Of a DNA stretch of 64,000 nucleotides, positions 56,326 to 64,000 are shown piece after piece. Within the stretch, counting starts at the first letter, position 1; each line of letters opens with the position of its first letter. The notes under the pieces are model-generated. The model did not search any database. It was not told where the DNA came from and saw only the letters and a program-made list of their open reading frames with translations. The translations under genes were made by a program, and so were the position numbers. This DNA is from Caulobacteraceae bacterium (lineage in GTDB: Bacteria > Pseudomonadota > Alphaproteobacteria > Caulobacterales > Aquidulcibacteraceae), in NCBI GenBank assembly GCA_016703335.1, contig JADJCG010000004.1:62001-126000 (forward strand), in the 5' to 3' direction.

Positions 56326-58011
56326 ATGTCCAAATTTCTTGCACTGGCGGCGGCCGCCATGCTTGTGCTGTCGGGCTGCAACCAAGACGCCGGCGCGCGC
56401 TGGAACGCGTTCCAGGATAATTTCATCAATCGCTCGTTCGAGCTCGATCCGACATTCGGCGCCGGTCAAGGCAAGCACGAATATGACGGCCGTCTCCCGG
56501 ATTGGAGCGAAGCGGGGCTCACGGCGGCGATCGAATTTCTAAAAACCAGCATCACTGACGCCGAATCGTTCACCGGCCTCAATGCCGCGCAGACCTATCA
56601 GCGCGACTATCTCGTCGCCGTCGCGCGCCGCAATCTCTTCTGGCTTGAAGCGGCCGATCAGCCGCACACGAACCCGGCTTTCTATTCGGGTTCGCTCAGC
56701 CCCTCGATGTACGTCGCACGCCCGTATGCGGCCGCTGACGTTCGTCTGCGCGGCTACATCCAATATCTGCGCGCCGTTCCCACCGCGGCACAGCAAATCC
56801 GCGCCAACCTCCGTACGCCCATGCCGCTGCCGTTCATCAACTACGGCCGCTCCGCTTTCGGCGGCCTCGCTGAGTACTATCTCGGCGACGGCAAAGCCGC
56901 GTTTGCTGAAGTGAATGACGCGGAGCTGCAGTCACAGCTGACCGAAGCCTCAGCCGCTGCGGCGACCGCGATGACGGATTTGTCGAATTGGCTGGAGAGC
57001 CTGCGCCCGACCGCAACGAACGATTTCGCGCTCGGCGCCGAACTTTTCTCGCAAATGCTGCGCGACACCGAGATGGTCGACATCCCGCTCGAAGAATTGG
57101 AACGCATTGGCCGTGAAGACCTTGCGCGCAACCAGCAAGCGATGCGTGAAGCCTGCGCGCAGTTTGCGCCGGGCGCGACAGTGCCGCAGTGCATGTCGCG
57201 CATGGGCGCACACAAGCCCGAAGGCGGCGCCGTACCAGGCGCACGTGCGCAACTCGCGGGCCTGCGTCAATTCATTGCCGACCATAACCTCGTGACCATC
57301 CCAGGCACGGAGGAGGCGCAAGTTGAAGAATCGCCGCCGTTCAACCGGCAGAACTTCGCCTACATCGACATTCCTGGCCCGTACGAGACCAACCTGCCGT
57401 CGGTCTATTACATCGCGCCGCCGGACCCGACGTGGCCTGCGCAAGTCCAGCGCGATTTCGTGCCGGGCGAAGCTGAGTTGCTGTTCGTGTCGGTGCACGA
57501 GGTTTGGCCCGGCCACTTCCTCAACTTCTTGCACGCCAATCGCTCCGAGAACCAATTCGGCCGCGTGTTCGTGGGTTACGCCTATGCCGAAGGATGGGCG
57601 CACTACACCGAAGAGATGATGTGGGACGCGGGTCTGGGTGACGGCAGCGCCGAAATCCATGTCGGCCAAATCTCGAACGCCTTGCGCCGCGATTGCCGTT
57701 TCCTCTCGGCGATCCTCATGCACACCGGCCGCATGACGCAGGATCAATCGCGCGAGATGTTCGTGAACGAGTGCTACCAGGACGAGGGCAATGCGCGCCA
57801 ACAAGCGGCGCGCGGCACTTACGATCCGGCGTACCTCAACTACACGATGGGCAAGCTGCTCATCCGCCGTCTGCGCGAAGATTGGACAGCGACACGTGGC
57901 GGCCGCGAAGGCTGGCACGATTTCCACGACCAATTCCTAAGCTATGGCGGCCCGCCGATCCCGCTGGTGCGTCAGCAGATGATGGGCGGCGAAGCCGAAG
58001 CCGTGTTCTAG
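56326..58011 (+). CDS. DUF885 family lipoprotein, probable metallopeptidase
   Basis: 561 residues, intact. Lipoprotein signal ends VLSGCNQ. DUF885 proteins resemble M32-type or gluzincin folds; here the conserved site is SVHEVWPGHFLNF (about residue 391), an HExxxGH form, and AEGWAHYTEEMMWD supplies the next ligands. C-terminal YTMGKLLIRRLRED and LSYGGPPIPLVRQQMMG match the family end. Likely an exported peptidase. GGGGGAT precedes the ATG at 56326. Confidence 0.9.
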   Translation: MSKFLALAAAAMLVLSGCNQDAGARWNAFQDNFINRSFELDPTFGAGQGKHEYDGRLPDWSEAGLTAAIEFLKTSITDAESFTGLNAAQTYQRDYLVAVARRNLFWLEAADQPHTNPAFYSGSLSPSMYVARPYAAADVRLRGYIQYLRAVPTAAQQIRANLRTPMPLPFINYGRSAFGGLAEYYLGDGKAAFAEVNDAELQSQLTEASAAAATAMTDLSNWLESLRPTATNDFALGAELFSQMLRDTEMVDIPLEELERIGREDLARNQQAMREACAQFAPGATVPQCMSRMGAHKPEGGAVPGARAQLAGLRQFIADHNLVTIPGTEEAQVEESPPFNRQNFAYIDIPGPYETNLPSVYYIAPPDPTWPAQVQRDFVPGEAELLFVSVHEVWPGHFLNFLHANRSENQFGRVFVGYAYAEGWAHYTEEMMWDAGLGDGSAEIHVGQISNALRRDCRFLSAILMHTGRMTQDQSREMFVNECYQDEGNARQQAARGTYDPAYLNYTMGKLLIRRLREDWTATRGGREGWHDFHDQFLSYGGPPIPLVRQQMMGGEAEAVF

Positions 58012-58038
58012 CGCGCAAGCGCGAGAACCGCGGTCGTC

Positions 58039-59184
58039 TCAATAAACGCACCGCGTCGGCCGGATCATGCAGTTCTGGCAGGCCTCGTTGTCCCAACCCG
58101 TACCATCGGGACGCAGCGCGGCCATGAGCCAGTCTGACAACGCCACGCCGCCGCTTGTCTCGGTATAGAACCGCGACGTCCGCAGGATCGCGTGCGTCTC
58201 GCCGGCAGCAAGGTAGGAGCGGAAGTTCGGAATGTGCTGACGCCGCTCGAGGCCGACCACCATCGCGTCGGTCCAGGCGACGCAAGCGTTCTCGGCGCCC
58301 ATGAGCGCATAGAAGCTCGACTGCGTGATGTCGTGCGCCGTCGTGTATTGCGCAAAGCGATCGTTCGGATAACGCGCCGCCAAGCGCCCAACGATATCCA
58401 GTTCCGGCGTCACCGGCGTGTTGCGCGCGAACACTTCACGCGGCAGCGCAAAGCGCCAACTGGTGTTGCGTTGATCGAGGAAGGTTTGCGTCATCACGCC
58501 TTGGCCGGCATCGCCAAGCATCAGTGCGCGGCCACGCGGGAAGGCGGCGCGAATGCGCGAATAGTGCGTCGAGGCGCCATACGCGCCGGCGCTCGATCCC
58601 GCGACCAAGATTTGCGACGGCTGCGGAAAGTTGTCCTTCATCCATTTCAGCACGACCCGGAAATTGTCCGCGCCGCGATGTTCGATCGTGTGCGGCTCGC
58701 CGGTGTCGGGGTCGGTGTAGTGCGCGGTGTTCGAACCCGAGTGCACATCGCCGGTGCAGTACGGCACATACACAAAGCTCCAATCGCGCACTGGATTACG
58801 CGGATTGTTAAGATCGAAAATGCCGTTGAAGCGGTTGGGGTTGTCGGTCGGGATGAGTTCGGCCTTGTAGAACCCATCATCGTCGCGCTCGGCTTCGCGC
58901 CGGCGCGGGATCGCGCAGGTGACGTCATCCCAGCACGCGCCGCCGCCATCGAAGAACACGACGACGCCGTCGGCAGTGCCGCGCCGAAACCAAAAGCGAT
59001 AAGCGGGATCTGTGCCGGCCGCATGTGAGCAGGTCGCCTCAAAGAGCCGGCCATCAAGCCGCACCGCCTCTGGCGTTACTTGCACCCATTGTCCCTGCGG
59101 TTCGGCCGGCGCATCGGCGCGCGCGGCGCTGCAGCCAGCAAGCGCCAGAGCCAGTACCGCCACCAATGCCTTCAAGCCGCCCAT
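58039..59184 (-). CDS. Pectinacetylesterase-family lipoprotein
   Basis: 381 residues. Signal ends ALAGCSA. Carries the PAE/Notum family features: GVVVFFDGGGACWDDVTC oxyanion region, YVPYCTGDVHSGSNT, nucleophile ILVAGSSAGAYGAS (Ser about 196), and ETHAILRTSRFY with the His. In bacteria this family includes carboxylesterases of unknown substrate; pectin is not implied. Start at 59184 gives the clean lipoprotein signal; longer upstream reading is not supported. A terminator-like hairpin follows the neighbouring gene. Confidence 0.88.
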   Translation of the reverse strand: MGGLKALVAVLALALAGCSAARADAPAEPQGQWVQVTPEAVRLDGRLFEATCSHAAGTDPAYRFWFRRGTADGVVVFFDGGGACWDDVTCAIPRRREAERDDDGFYKAELIPTDNPNRFNGIFDLNNPRNPVRDWSFVYVPYCTGDVHSGSNTAHYTDPDTGEPHTIEHRGADNFRVVLKWMKDNFPQPSQILVAGSSAGAYGASTHYSRIRAAFPRGRALMLGDAGQGVMTQTFLDQRNTSWRFALPREVFARNTPVTPELDIVGRLAARYPNDRFAQYTTAHDITQSSFYALMGAENACVAWTDAMVVGLERRQHIPNFRSYLAAGETHAILRTSRFYTETSGGVALSDWLMAALRPDGTGWDNEACQNCMIRPTRCVY

Positions 59185-59279
59185 CACCGCTCCGCCGCAA
59201 CCAACCCTCAGGCAATCAAAGCCGCTCGCCAAGGCGGCAGCGGCGCGGAAATGCGGAGATTTGGTGGTTGCCAAACGCA

Positions 59280-59312
59280 AATGGCCAGAGGCGGGGGACG
59301 CCTCTGGCCATT
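59280..59312 (-). terminator. Hairpin terminator after the 134-residue membrane protein gene
   Basis: Perfect 14 bp stem (AATGGCCAGAGGCG and its complement) around a 5-base GC-rich loop, ending about 20 bases after the 59334 stop. Followed on the minus strand by TGCGTTTGG. It separates that gene from the PAE gene. Confidence 0.75.
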
Positions 59313-59333
59313 GTTTAGCATATGAGCGTCGGG

Positions 59334-59735
59334 TCAGTTCGGAGCGCGTGACCGGGTTAAGTAGTCGACCACCGAGAGCAGCAGGAACGCCACGCCGACC
59401 GAACCGAGGATGACAGCCGGGATCCACATGGCGTGCATGGCGTCGCCGTCCTGATCGAGGCCGTTCATCACGAAGCCCGCCGCCACGAAGCCACCGGCCA
59501 GCGCCAGCAGAACCACCGCGTTGCCAAGGCTTTTGCGGGCGCGATTGCCTTCTTCAAGCATGTTGCGCGTGAGCTGGTGGACCAGATCAGAATCGAGCGT
59601 CTGGCCGCGCGCTAGCGCTTGCGAAACGAGATCGTGGGCCGAGCGCTTGGTCCGCTCCTTTGCCATTTGGGGCACCAGAATGATGGCGCCCAAAAAACCG
59701 AAGAAAACCAAGAAAAAGAAGATGCCTTCGTCCAT
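59334..59735 (-). CDS. Three-helix membrane protein (DUF6249-like)
   Basis: 133 residues from ATG 59735, with GGAG about 9 bases upstream. Helices at IFFFLVFFGFLGAIILV, GNAVVLLALAGGFVAAGFVM and IPAVILGSVGVAFLLLSVV, with a cytoplasmic-looking loop ERTKRSAHDLVSQALARG between the first two. The pattern resembles DUF6249 proteins, often next to sigma factor or sensor genes. Function unknown. Confidence 0.8.
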   Translation of the reverse strand: MDEGIFFFLVFFGFLGAIILVPQMAKERTKRSAHDLVSQALARGQTLDSDLVHQLTRNMLEEGNRARKSLGNAVVLLALAGGFVAAGFVMNGLDQDGDAMHAMWIPAVILGSVGVAFLLLSVVDYLTRSRAPN

Positions 59736-59828
59736 GTGAGTCAGCTCCATAGCCTAGGGGCGTTCGCCCTATTGCTGACACAGATGCCCGAGCTTCCAGG
59801 TTTGGACGCAGCCGCCGATCGAAAAAAC

Positions 59829-61157
59829 TCAGCGGGCGGCGCCGGCGTCGATCCAGAGCGTAAAAGTTGAGCCTTTTCCAGGGGTGCTTTCGCAGCGCAC
59901 GTCGCCGCCCATCAGCCGCGCTAGGCGGCGAACGAGGCTGAGGCCCAATCCTGAGCCATCGCTCCGGCGCGAGGTTGCGCTTTCGCCTTGGACGAACGGT
60001 TCGAATATCCGCGCCTGATCCTCGGGCGAGATGCCCGGGCCATTGTCGGTGACGCTAAACACCAGCCGGTCGCGCGGCCCCAATGCTTCGCGGCGTGCTG
60101 CAATGCGTATCTCGCCGTCGCGCGTGAACTTCGCTGCATTCGATACGAGTTGCATCAAACATTGGTGCAGTCGCATGTGATCGATTTCGACTTCGGCCGC
60201 TGCGCCGGCGTCAGAGACGGTCACGGTGTTGTTGTTTGCAGTCGCCAGCGGCAACGCCGCTTCGCGTAGTTGCTGCAGGATGGCGGATACCAAGCCGCGC
60301 TCGCGGCGTAGCTCAACCGAGCCCGTCTCCAGGCGCGACAAATCGAGGATAACATCGATCACGCCAAGGAGCTGGCGCGCGGAGGTTCTGATTTTGGTGG
60401 CGTCTTCCGCAACCGGCCCGCGCTCGGCTTCTTCTTCGATTAGCTCTGCGTAGCCGATGACGGCGTTGAGCGGCGTCCGGAGCTCATGGCTCATCGTCGC
60501 CAGGAATTGTGACTTGGCTGCGTTGGCGTTCTCGGCCGCAACGCGCGCTGTGGCGTGTTTTGCGAGATTGCCGAGTAGCACCTGCCGGTCGAGGCCGAAC
60601 ATGCCGGCCGCGATCATCAATGCAGCCAGCGTGGACACGCCAATCGCTGCTTCGAATGTCAGCCCGTTCGTCAGGAACGGCGCGCTGAGCGACATCACTG
60701 CGAGTGGCGTGACGCATGACAGCAACAGCCAGCGATTGGCGGAGAAATAGACGAAGAGGTGGTTGGCCGAGCCGCAAATCCATGCTGTCGCGAGCACCAT
60801 CGCCACAGGCACACCGGTCACCCAAATCGCGACCGGGTAGGCGGTGAACGCGACCGCACCGACGAAGTTGATCGCGGCTAGGCGGCCGAAACCCGCGTCT
60901 TGTGATCGCTTCGCTGCCGGTAATGCGAATTGGTCTTCGAGAAGCGGCCGCAGCCAGATCTCCCAAACCACAATGAATGCGGACCACACGGCGGCGAGCC
61001 ACAACGGCATGACCGCCAGAGAGAGCCCTGCCATCAGTAGTGTAAAGCCGGTGCGCATCCAGCGCGCAGTGCGCACCGTCGCGACGACCTCTTCGACAGA
61101 TTGCGCGCCGCCCCAAGCTCGAGCGCGCAGTTTGTCCGGCAGAGAATCAATGGTCAT
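59829..61157 (-). CDS. Membrane sensor histidine kinase
   Basis: 442 residues. Six or so N-terminal membrane helices (residues about 30-180) with no large extracytoplasmic sensor, then a HisKA box FLATMSHELRTPLNAVIGYAELI (His about 224) and an HATPase: QLVSNAAKFT (N box), VTDNGPGISPED (G1), FEPFVQGESA and GSGLGLSLVRRLARLMGG (G2). Intact. No response regulator is adjacent, so it is an orphan here. Ends 94 bases after the neighbouring membrane protein start. Confidence 0.94.
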   Translation of the reverse strand: MTIDSLPDKLRARAWGGAQSVEEVVATVRTARWMRTGFTLLMAGLSLAVMPLWLAAVWSAFIVVWEIWLRPLLEDQFALPAAKRSQDAGFGRLAAINFVGAVAFTAYPVAIWVTGVPVAMVLATAWICGSANHLFVYFSANRWLLLSCVTPLAVMSLSAPFLTNGLTFEAAIGVSTLAALMIAAGMFGLDRQVLLGNLAKHATARVAAENANAAKSQFLATMSHELRTPLNAVIGYAELIEEEAERGPVAEDATKIRTSARQLLGVIDVILDLSRLETGSVELRRERGLVSAILQQLREAALPLATANNNTVTVSDAGAAAEVEIDHMRLHQCLMQLVSNAAKFTRDGEIRIAARREALGPRDRLVFSVTDNGPGISPEDQARIFEPFVQGESATSRRSDGSGLGLSLVRRLARLMGGDVRCESTPGKGSTFTLWIDAGAAR

Positions 61158-61251
61158 CCGGTCAATTTACAGACCGCTTCCTTGCTCGTACGTGACCGCG
61201 CGCAGCGCCAAGGTGTGATGTCAGACCGCATCCGATGTCATCGCAAAGAAA

Positions 61252-61276
61252 AAGGCGCGCTTGCGAGGCGCGCCTT
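61252..61276 (-). terminator. Intrinsic terminator after the 49-residue gene
   Basis: On the minus strand the 9 bp stem AAGGCGCGC (with complement) is followed by TTTTTCTTTG, a proper T-tract. It lies 40 bases after the stop at 61316. Confidence 0.78.
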
Positions 61277-61315
61277 CAGAAGATTTTGCACTTCAAGGAG
61301 TGGTCGCAACCCGCG

Positions 61316-61465
61316 CTAGGCGCGGACCGCGATGCGATCCGCCGGTGCGTGCATCAGCGGCTGAGCCGGCTGCTGTGTGCGCTTGAGAAGATCGAGAGCG
61401 TCGTAGCGCGCGAACCATTCCTGAACGCTGATGCGTTTGACGGTTCTGTCTGCTGGCGCTCTCAT
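61316..61465 (-). CDS. Small basic protein (49 residues), function unknown
   Basis: ATG at 61465 with GGAGAG upstream at good spacing and a clear terminator downstream. Reads RTVKRISVQEWFARYDALDLL, then PAQPLMHAPADRIAVRA. Soluble, basic. Ribosome site plus terminator make a strong case for a real monocistronic gene despite its size. I do not recognise a family. Confidence 0.62.
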   Translation of the reverse strand: MRAPADRTVKRISVQEWFARYDALDLLKRTQQPAQPLMHAPADRIAVRA

Positions 61466-61536
61466 CTTTTTCTCTCCGTCGTCTTGCTACGGAGATGTCA
61501 TCGCGCAGGCGCTTGGATGCAACTATCTCAGGCGGC

Positions 61537-62234
61537 CTATGCCAGTGGTTCCGAAAGTTCCGTACAGCCGAACACGCGTTCGAACGAAGCGCGTAGCGCG
61601 GCATCTGCGTCACCCATCGTCACCGGCAGCCCAAGATCAACCAAGCTCGTCACGCCGAATTGCGGCGCAGAAATTCCGCACGGCGTAATACCTGAGAAAT
61701 GCTCTAAGTCAGGTTCGACGTTGAACGCGATGCCGTGAAAGCTCACCCACTTGCGCAAGCGCACGCCGATCGCGGCGATCTTATCTTCGCGCGACCAACC
61801 CGGCCCTTTGCGCTCAACCCATACGCCGACGCGCCCGTCGCGGATTTCGCCTTTGACGTTGAAGTCTGCGAGCGCGCCGATGATCCAGTGTTCAAGGTTC
61901 TGCACGAACTTGGTCACGTCGCGCCCGCGCTCACGCAGGTCGAGCATCACATAAGCAACGCGCTGCCCTGGCCCGTGATAGGTGAATTGCCCGCCGCGCC
62001 CCGTCCGGAATACTGGAAACCGATCCGGCGCCAGCAAGTCGGACTCTTTGAACTCACGCCCGCGGTGTAGAGGGGAGGATGTTCCAGTAGCCAAACAAGC
62101 TCGCCAGCTTCGCCGTTCGCGATCGCCGCCGCGCGGGCTTCCATCGCCGCGACAGCGGTTTCGTACGCGGTCAGCCCCGGAGAGACAGCCCAGCCGATCA
62201 TTCGTTCACACGCCCGCAACTCTTTCAGGTTCAA
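61537..62234 (-). CDS. lipB: Octanoyltransferase (one frameshift)
   Basis: Transfers octanoyl from ACP to lipoyl domains. EHPPLYTAG is followed by a shift near 62060, beside a CCC run, to REFKESDLLAPDRFPVFRTGRGGQFTYHGPGQ. The catalytic Lys is in DKIAAIGVRLRKWVSFHG and the catalytic Cys in GITPCGI. About 232 residues. Start at 62234. Likely functional with a sequencing error. Confidence 0.93.
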
Positions 62235-62262
62235 CTAGAGCAGAATCAAATGGGGTCGTCGC

Positions 62263-62523
62263 GTGTCCGGTAAAAGCCAAGTCCATCATGTCGATATCGA
62301 ACTCTCCGTTGTCCTCGGCCGCTGCTCGATGCCGATGCAACAACTCCTCCGCATGGGGCGCGGCGCGGTGATTCCGCTCGACACCAAGGAGAGTGATGAA
62401 CTCTGGATTCTCGCCGCGGGTCATCCCATCGCGCGCGGGGAAATCACCATCCAGGGCGACCGCCTGTGCATCACGGTAACTGAGTCCGCCGATGTCCACG
62501 AATTTAACGCCGCGCGTAATTGA
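62263..62523 (+). CDS. FliN/SpoA-domain flagellar switch-like protein
   Basis: 86 residues from GTG 62263, nearly all one SpoA domain: VDIELSVVLGRCSMPMQQLLRMGRGAVIPL, then ILAAGHPIARGEITIQGDRLCITVTE. It is as short as the shortest FliN proteins and lies alone, without fliM, fliG or any other flagellar gene. Divergent from lipB with 28 bases between. It may be a second FliN or a switch component placed outside the main cluster; I therefore give no symbol. Confidence 0.85.
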   Translation: MSGKSQVHHVDIELSVVLGRCSMPMQQLLRMGRGAVIPLDTKESDELWILAAGHPIARGEITIQGDRLCITVTESADVHEFNAARN

Positions 62524-62638
62524 TCCTACGTTTTCGGGCTAGACGGAATCTTTCTCCATCGTTCATGTTGGGCTCAGGCGTGGGACGCCAACTTGATACT
62601 GCGCGCTAGAGTCCGGCGCGCCACAGACGGGGAAGTCT

Positions 62639-63124
62639 ATGATCACGAAATCACGCATTTTCGCCGCTGTCGCGGCCGCCGCTGTTGTTTTCAGCGCCGG
62701 CGTCGCCTCAGCCCAAAACTGGCAAGCTCAGGCGACCTACGGGCACATCCAGTTGGCATCAGGCTTCCAGCCTGACCCGCATAACATTTCGATGACCGCT
62801 GGCGGCGAAATCAATGCCCGCGCGTCGTTGGGTAATGCCTGCCCAGGCTTCATCGCTAACGCGCCGGACTACGACCTCGTCTGGCAAGCCGGCAACAATG
62901 GCTGGCCGCTGGTGATTTCCGTCAACTCGCAAACGGATACGACCTTGGTGGTTCGCACCCCGAGCGGTCAGTGGCTCTGCGAAGACGATGGCGGCTTCGG
63001 CGGCCTGAATCCGGGCATGCGCATCGATAACCCGCAATCCGGCCTCTACGATATCTGGGTCGGCACCTATGGTGGCGGCTATGCCCCGGCGGTGCTCTCG
63101 ATCTCTGAGGCGGTCAGCAACTAA
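62639..63124 (+). CDS. Exported beta-rich protein (PPC-like)
   Basis: 161 residues. GGGGAAG precedes the ATG at 62639; signal peptide ends VASAQ. The body YGHIQLASGFQPDPHNISMTAGGEINA, CPGFIANAPDYDLVW, and TTLVVRTPSGQWLCEDDGGFGGLNPG then QSGLYDIWVGTYGGG resembles bacterial pre-peptidase-like beta sandwiches. Close relatives are often labelled peptidase S1, but no protease triad is visible, so that label is misleading. Two cysteines may be bridged. AT-rich upstream. Confidence 0.82.
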   Translation: MITKSRIFAAVAAAAVVFSAGVASAQNWQAQATYGHIQLASGFQPDPHNISMTAGGEINARASLGNACPGFIANAPDYDLVWQAGNNGWPLVISVNSQTDTTLVVRTPSGQWLCEDDGGFGGLNPGMRIDNPQSGLYDIWVGTYGGGYAPAVLSISEAVSN

Positions 63125-63241
63125 GATTCGCGTCACGCTGAAGTTCGAGGCCCGGGGGCAACCCCGGGCCTTGTTCATTCTGGGCGGCTCTGGTAACCCC
63201 CCGCCCTTACCAAAGCAGGGGCGTCAGCTCCTGACAAAAAT

Positions 63242-63326
63242 GCGCTCGTGGCGGAATTGGTAGACGCACTGCCTTGAGGTGGCAGCGAGTAACATCGTGG
63301 AGGTTCGAGTCCTCTCGAGCGCACCA
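63242..63326 (+). tRNA. tRNA-Leu, anticodon GAG
   Basis: 85 bases including the encoded CCA. Acceptor stem GCGCTCG pairs with CGAGCGC; D-arm GCGGAATTGGTAGACGC is typical of leucine tRNA; anticodon stem CTGCC/GGCAG with loop TTGAGGT, anticodon GAG at 63276-63278; long variable arm; T-arm GAGGTTCGAGTCCTC. All features fit a class II leucine tRNA reading CUC and CUU. Confidence 0.97.
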
Positions 63327-63393
63327 TCCTTCGCTTCGCGAAGGATGAGCAGCGGCCCCCGGCGCCGCCTGAACAACGGAACCCCAAAACGAA

Positions 63394-63423
63394 AAAGAGG
63401 CCTCCGTTGCCGGAAGCCTCTTT
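63394..63423. terminator. Hairpin between tRNA-Leu and SDR remnant
   Basis: AAAGAGGC...GCCTCTTT, with an inner TCCG/CGGA stem and one mismatch. A-tract to the left and T-rich TTTCCC to the right suit bidirectional termination. A shorter perfect stem, CATCCTTCGC/GCGAAGGATG, begins within the tRNA CCA at 63325-63347. Confidence 0.7.
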
Positions 63424-63504
63424 CCCTTCCGATCCTCTCCGATTGCGCGGTTCGTTTCAGAAGTTAGGAGTAAATGCGCGAACGCGGGATCAGTTCCGCG
63501 CCCG

Positions 63505-63716
63505 TCAGAACTTTTCGCCGACCATCTCTTCACTCTTGGCCCAAAGCGCCTTGGCGCGGTCGGCATCGAGTGCGTAGGGGCGAACGCCAGCGCTGAGATC
63601 CATCATCCCGGCATCCGTCGGCGCCGCGACGTGGCAGTCCTCGCAATACTTCCCGCCGACTTCATCAGCGCTAGCGACAACGCCAGCCCAGACCGACGTC
63701 GCTGCACATGCGCCCC
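63505..63716 (-). pseudogene. Short-chain dehydrogenase C-terminal remnant
   Basis: Only the last 65 or so residues are readable: ATSVWAGVVASADEVGGKYCEDCHVA and GVRPYALDADRAKALWAKSEEMVGEKF, the characteristic end of a bacterial SDR/retinol dehydrogenase-like oxidoreductase. The Rossmann half and YxxxK site, about 250 residues, are missing. Its trace begins right after the DoxX stop at 63719, without space for a start region. Same type of loss as the other deletions in this window. Confidence 0.7.
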
Positions 63717-63718
63717 GA

Positions 63719-64000
63719 CTAAGCGTCCTTGCGCCGCCACGGAAACAGCGCCCGCAGCTTCTCATCGCGCAGCCACAAGCCGCCCCACATGACCAACCCG
63801 AGATAGATGCTGAACAGCGTGTGGCTGAAGAGCGGTTGCTCGGCGCGCATGTTCGTCGCCATCGCGCCACCGAGGAGGCCCATGAACAGTACCGCCGCCA
63901 GGATGCTCGTCGGCCGGTAGATGTAGAGCAGGGTCAGCGTCAGTTCGAGAATGCCGATGCCGAGCACATAGCCGCGCGGCCAACCCAGGCCATCCATGAT
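63719..64000 (-). CDS. DoxX-like membrane protein, partial (5' end outside window)
   Basis: At least 94 residues of a DoxX_2-type small membrane protein. Helices in WPRGYVLGIGILELTLTLLYIY, TSILAAVLFMGLLGGAMATNM and LFSIYLGLVMWGGLWLRDE; RAEQPLFSHTLFSIYLG is a conserved family stretch. C-terminus basic (FPWRRKDA). The start lies beyond the window end. Function unknown; possibly related to the neighbouring dehydrogenase. Confidence 0.85.
   Translation of the reverse strand: MMDGLGWPRGYVLGIGILELTLTLLYIYRPTSILAAVLFMGLLGGAMATNMRAEQPLFSHTLFSIYLGLVMWGGLWLRDEKLRALFPWRRKDA

Overview
This is a 64 kb piece of high-GC bacterial chromosome, almost certainly from an alphaproteobacterium. The best supported affiliation is Caulobacterales or Hyphomonadaceae-like. 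The evidence is a nadA-nadB-nadC cluster with a NadQ-type regulator, a TIGR02301 protein, a YcgN protein, a CreA protein, a biotin-dependent propionyl-CoA carboxylase subunit, many lipoproteins and exported peptidases, frequent TTG and GTG starts, and gene-dense mixed-strand organisation. I see no prophage, transposase, integrase, CRISPR array or plasmid functions; this looks like ordinary core chromosome.

Layout. 0-10.5 kb: end of an M16 peptidase, a RimJ-like acetyltransferase, the de novo NAD operon (nadA, a small exported protein, nadB, nadC) behind two matching operators, MltA and M23 cell-wall enzymes, a CreA lipoprotein, and the NadQ-like regulator coupled to a dual-specificity phosphatase. 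10.5-17.2 kb: an MFS carrier, a GNAT enzyme, an M2 dipeptidase, an RTX protein, a GIY-YIG protein and a ketoacyl synthase III. 17.2-23.4 kb: YgfZ, a family 9 glycosyltransferase, pyrC, a macro-domain protein, a Vgr-related protein, TIGR02301 and an amidase. 23.5-31.3 kb: TlyA, an RNA m5U methyltransferase, YcgN, a small phosphatase, a methyltransferase, three uncharacterised genes and a membrane-bound alpha/beta hydrolase. 31.3-45.2 kb: aroC, pdxH, an acyl-CoA ligase, an MBL hydrolase, an ATP-grasp protein, an oligopeptide ABC transporter (oppB, oppC, oppA) facing an oligopeptidase B. 45.2-55 kb: PP2C and MaoC, purL, glutathione reductase, a ParA with a coupled small partner, a broken GH5 and propionyl-CoA carboxylase alpha. 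55-64 kb: YaiI, a DUF885 peptidase-like lipoprotein, a pectinacetylesterase-like lipoprotein, a histidine kinase, lipB, a stand-alone FliN-like protein, tRNA-Leu(GAG) and a DoxX protein cut by the window end.

The most important caution is sequence quality. About twenty genes carry one or more single-base frameshifts, often beside runs of three or four G or C, and at least five genes have lost internal or N-terminal segments that usually include the catalytic core (an HD hydrolase, YgfZ plus the adjacent glycosyltransferase, pyrC, a TIGR01244 phosphatase and a short-chain dehydrogenase). Essential or housekeeping genes such as nadB, pyrC and lipB are among those hit while their flanking codons stay well conserved, so I read this mainly as consensus or assembly error rather than biological decay. 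I therefore annotate such loci as single genes with the approximate break positions.

The clearest biological story is NAD control: two 19 bp operators of the same design lie about six helical turns apart upstream of nadA, with a third dyad between them, and a NadQ/NrtR-type NUDIX-HTH regulator lies 3.5 kb away. Other items worth attention are the hydrolase-membrane fusion at 29.9 kb, the ParA with its coupled small partner at 51-52 kb, the peptide uptake and cleavage module at 39-45 kb, the GC-extreme spacer at 20.6 kb, and several very small membrane proteins.
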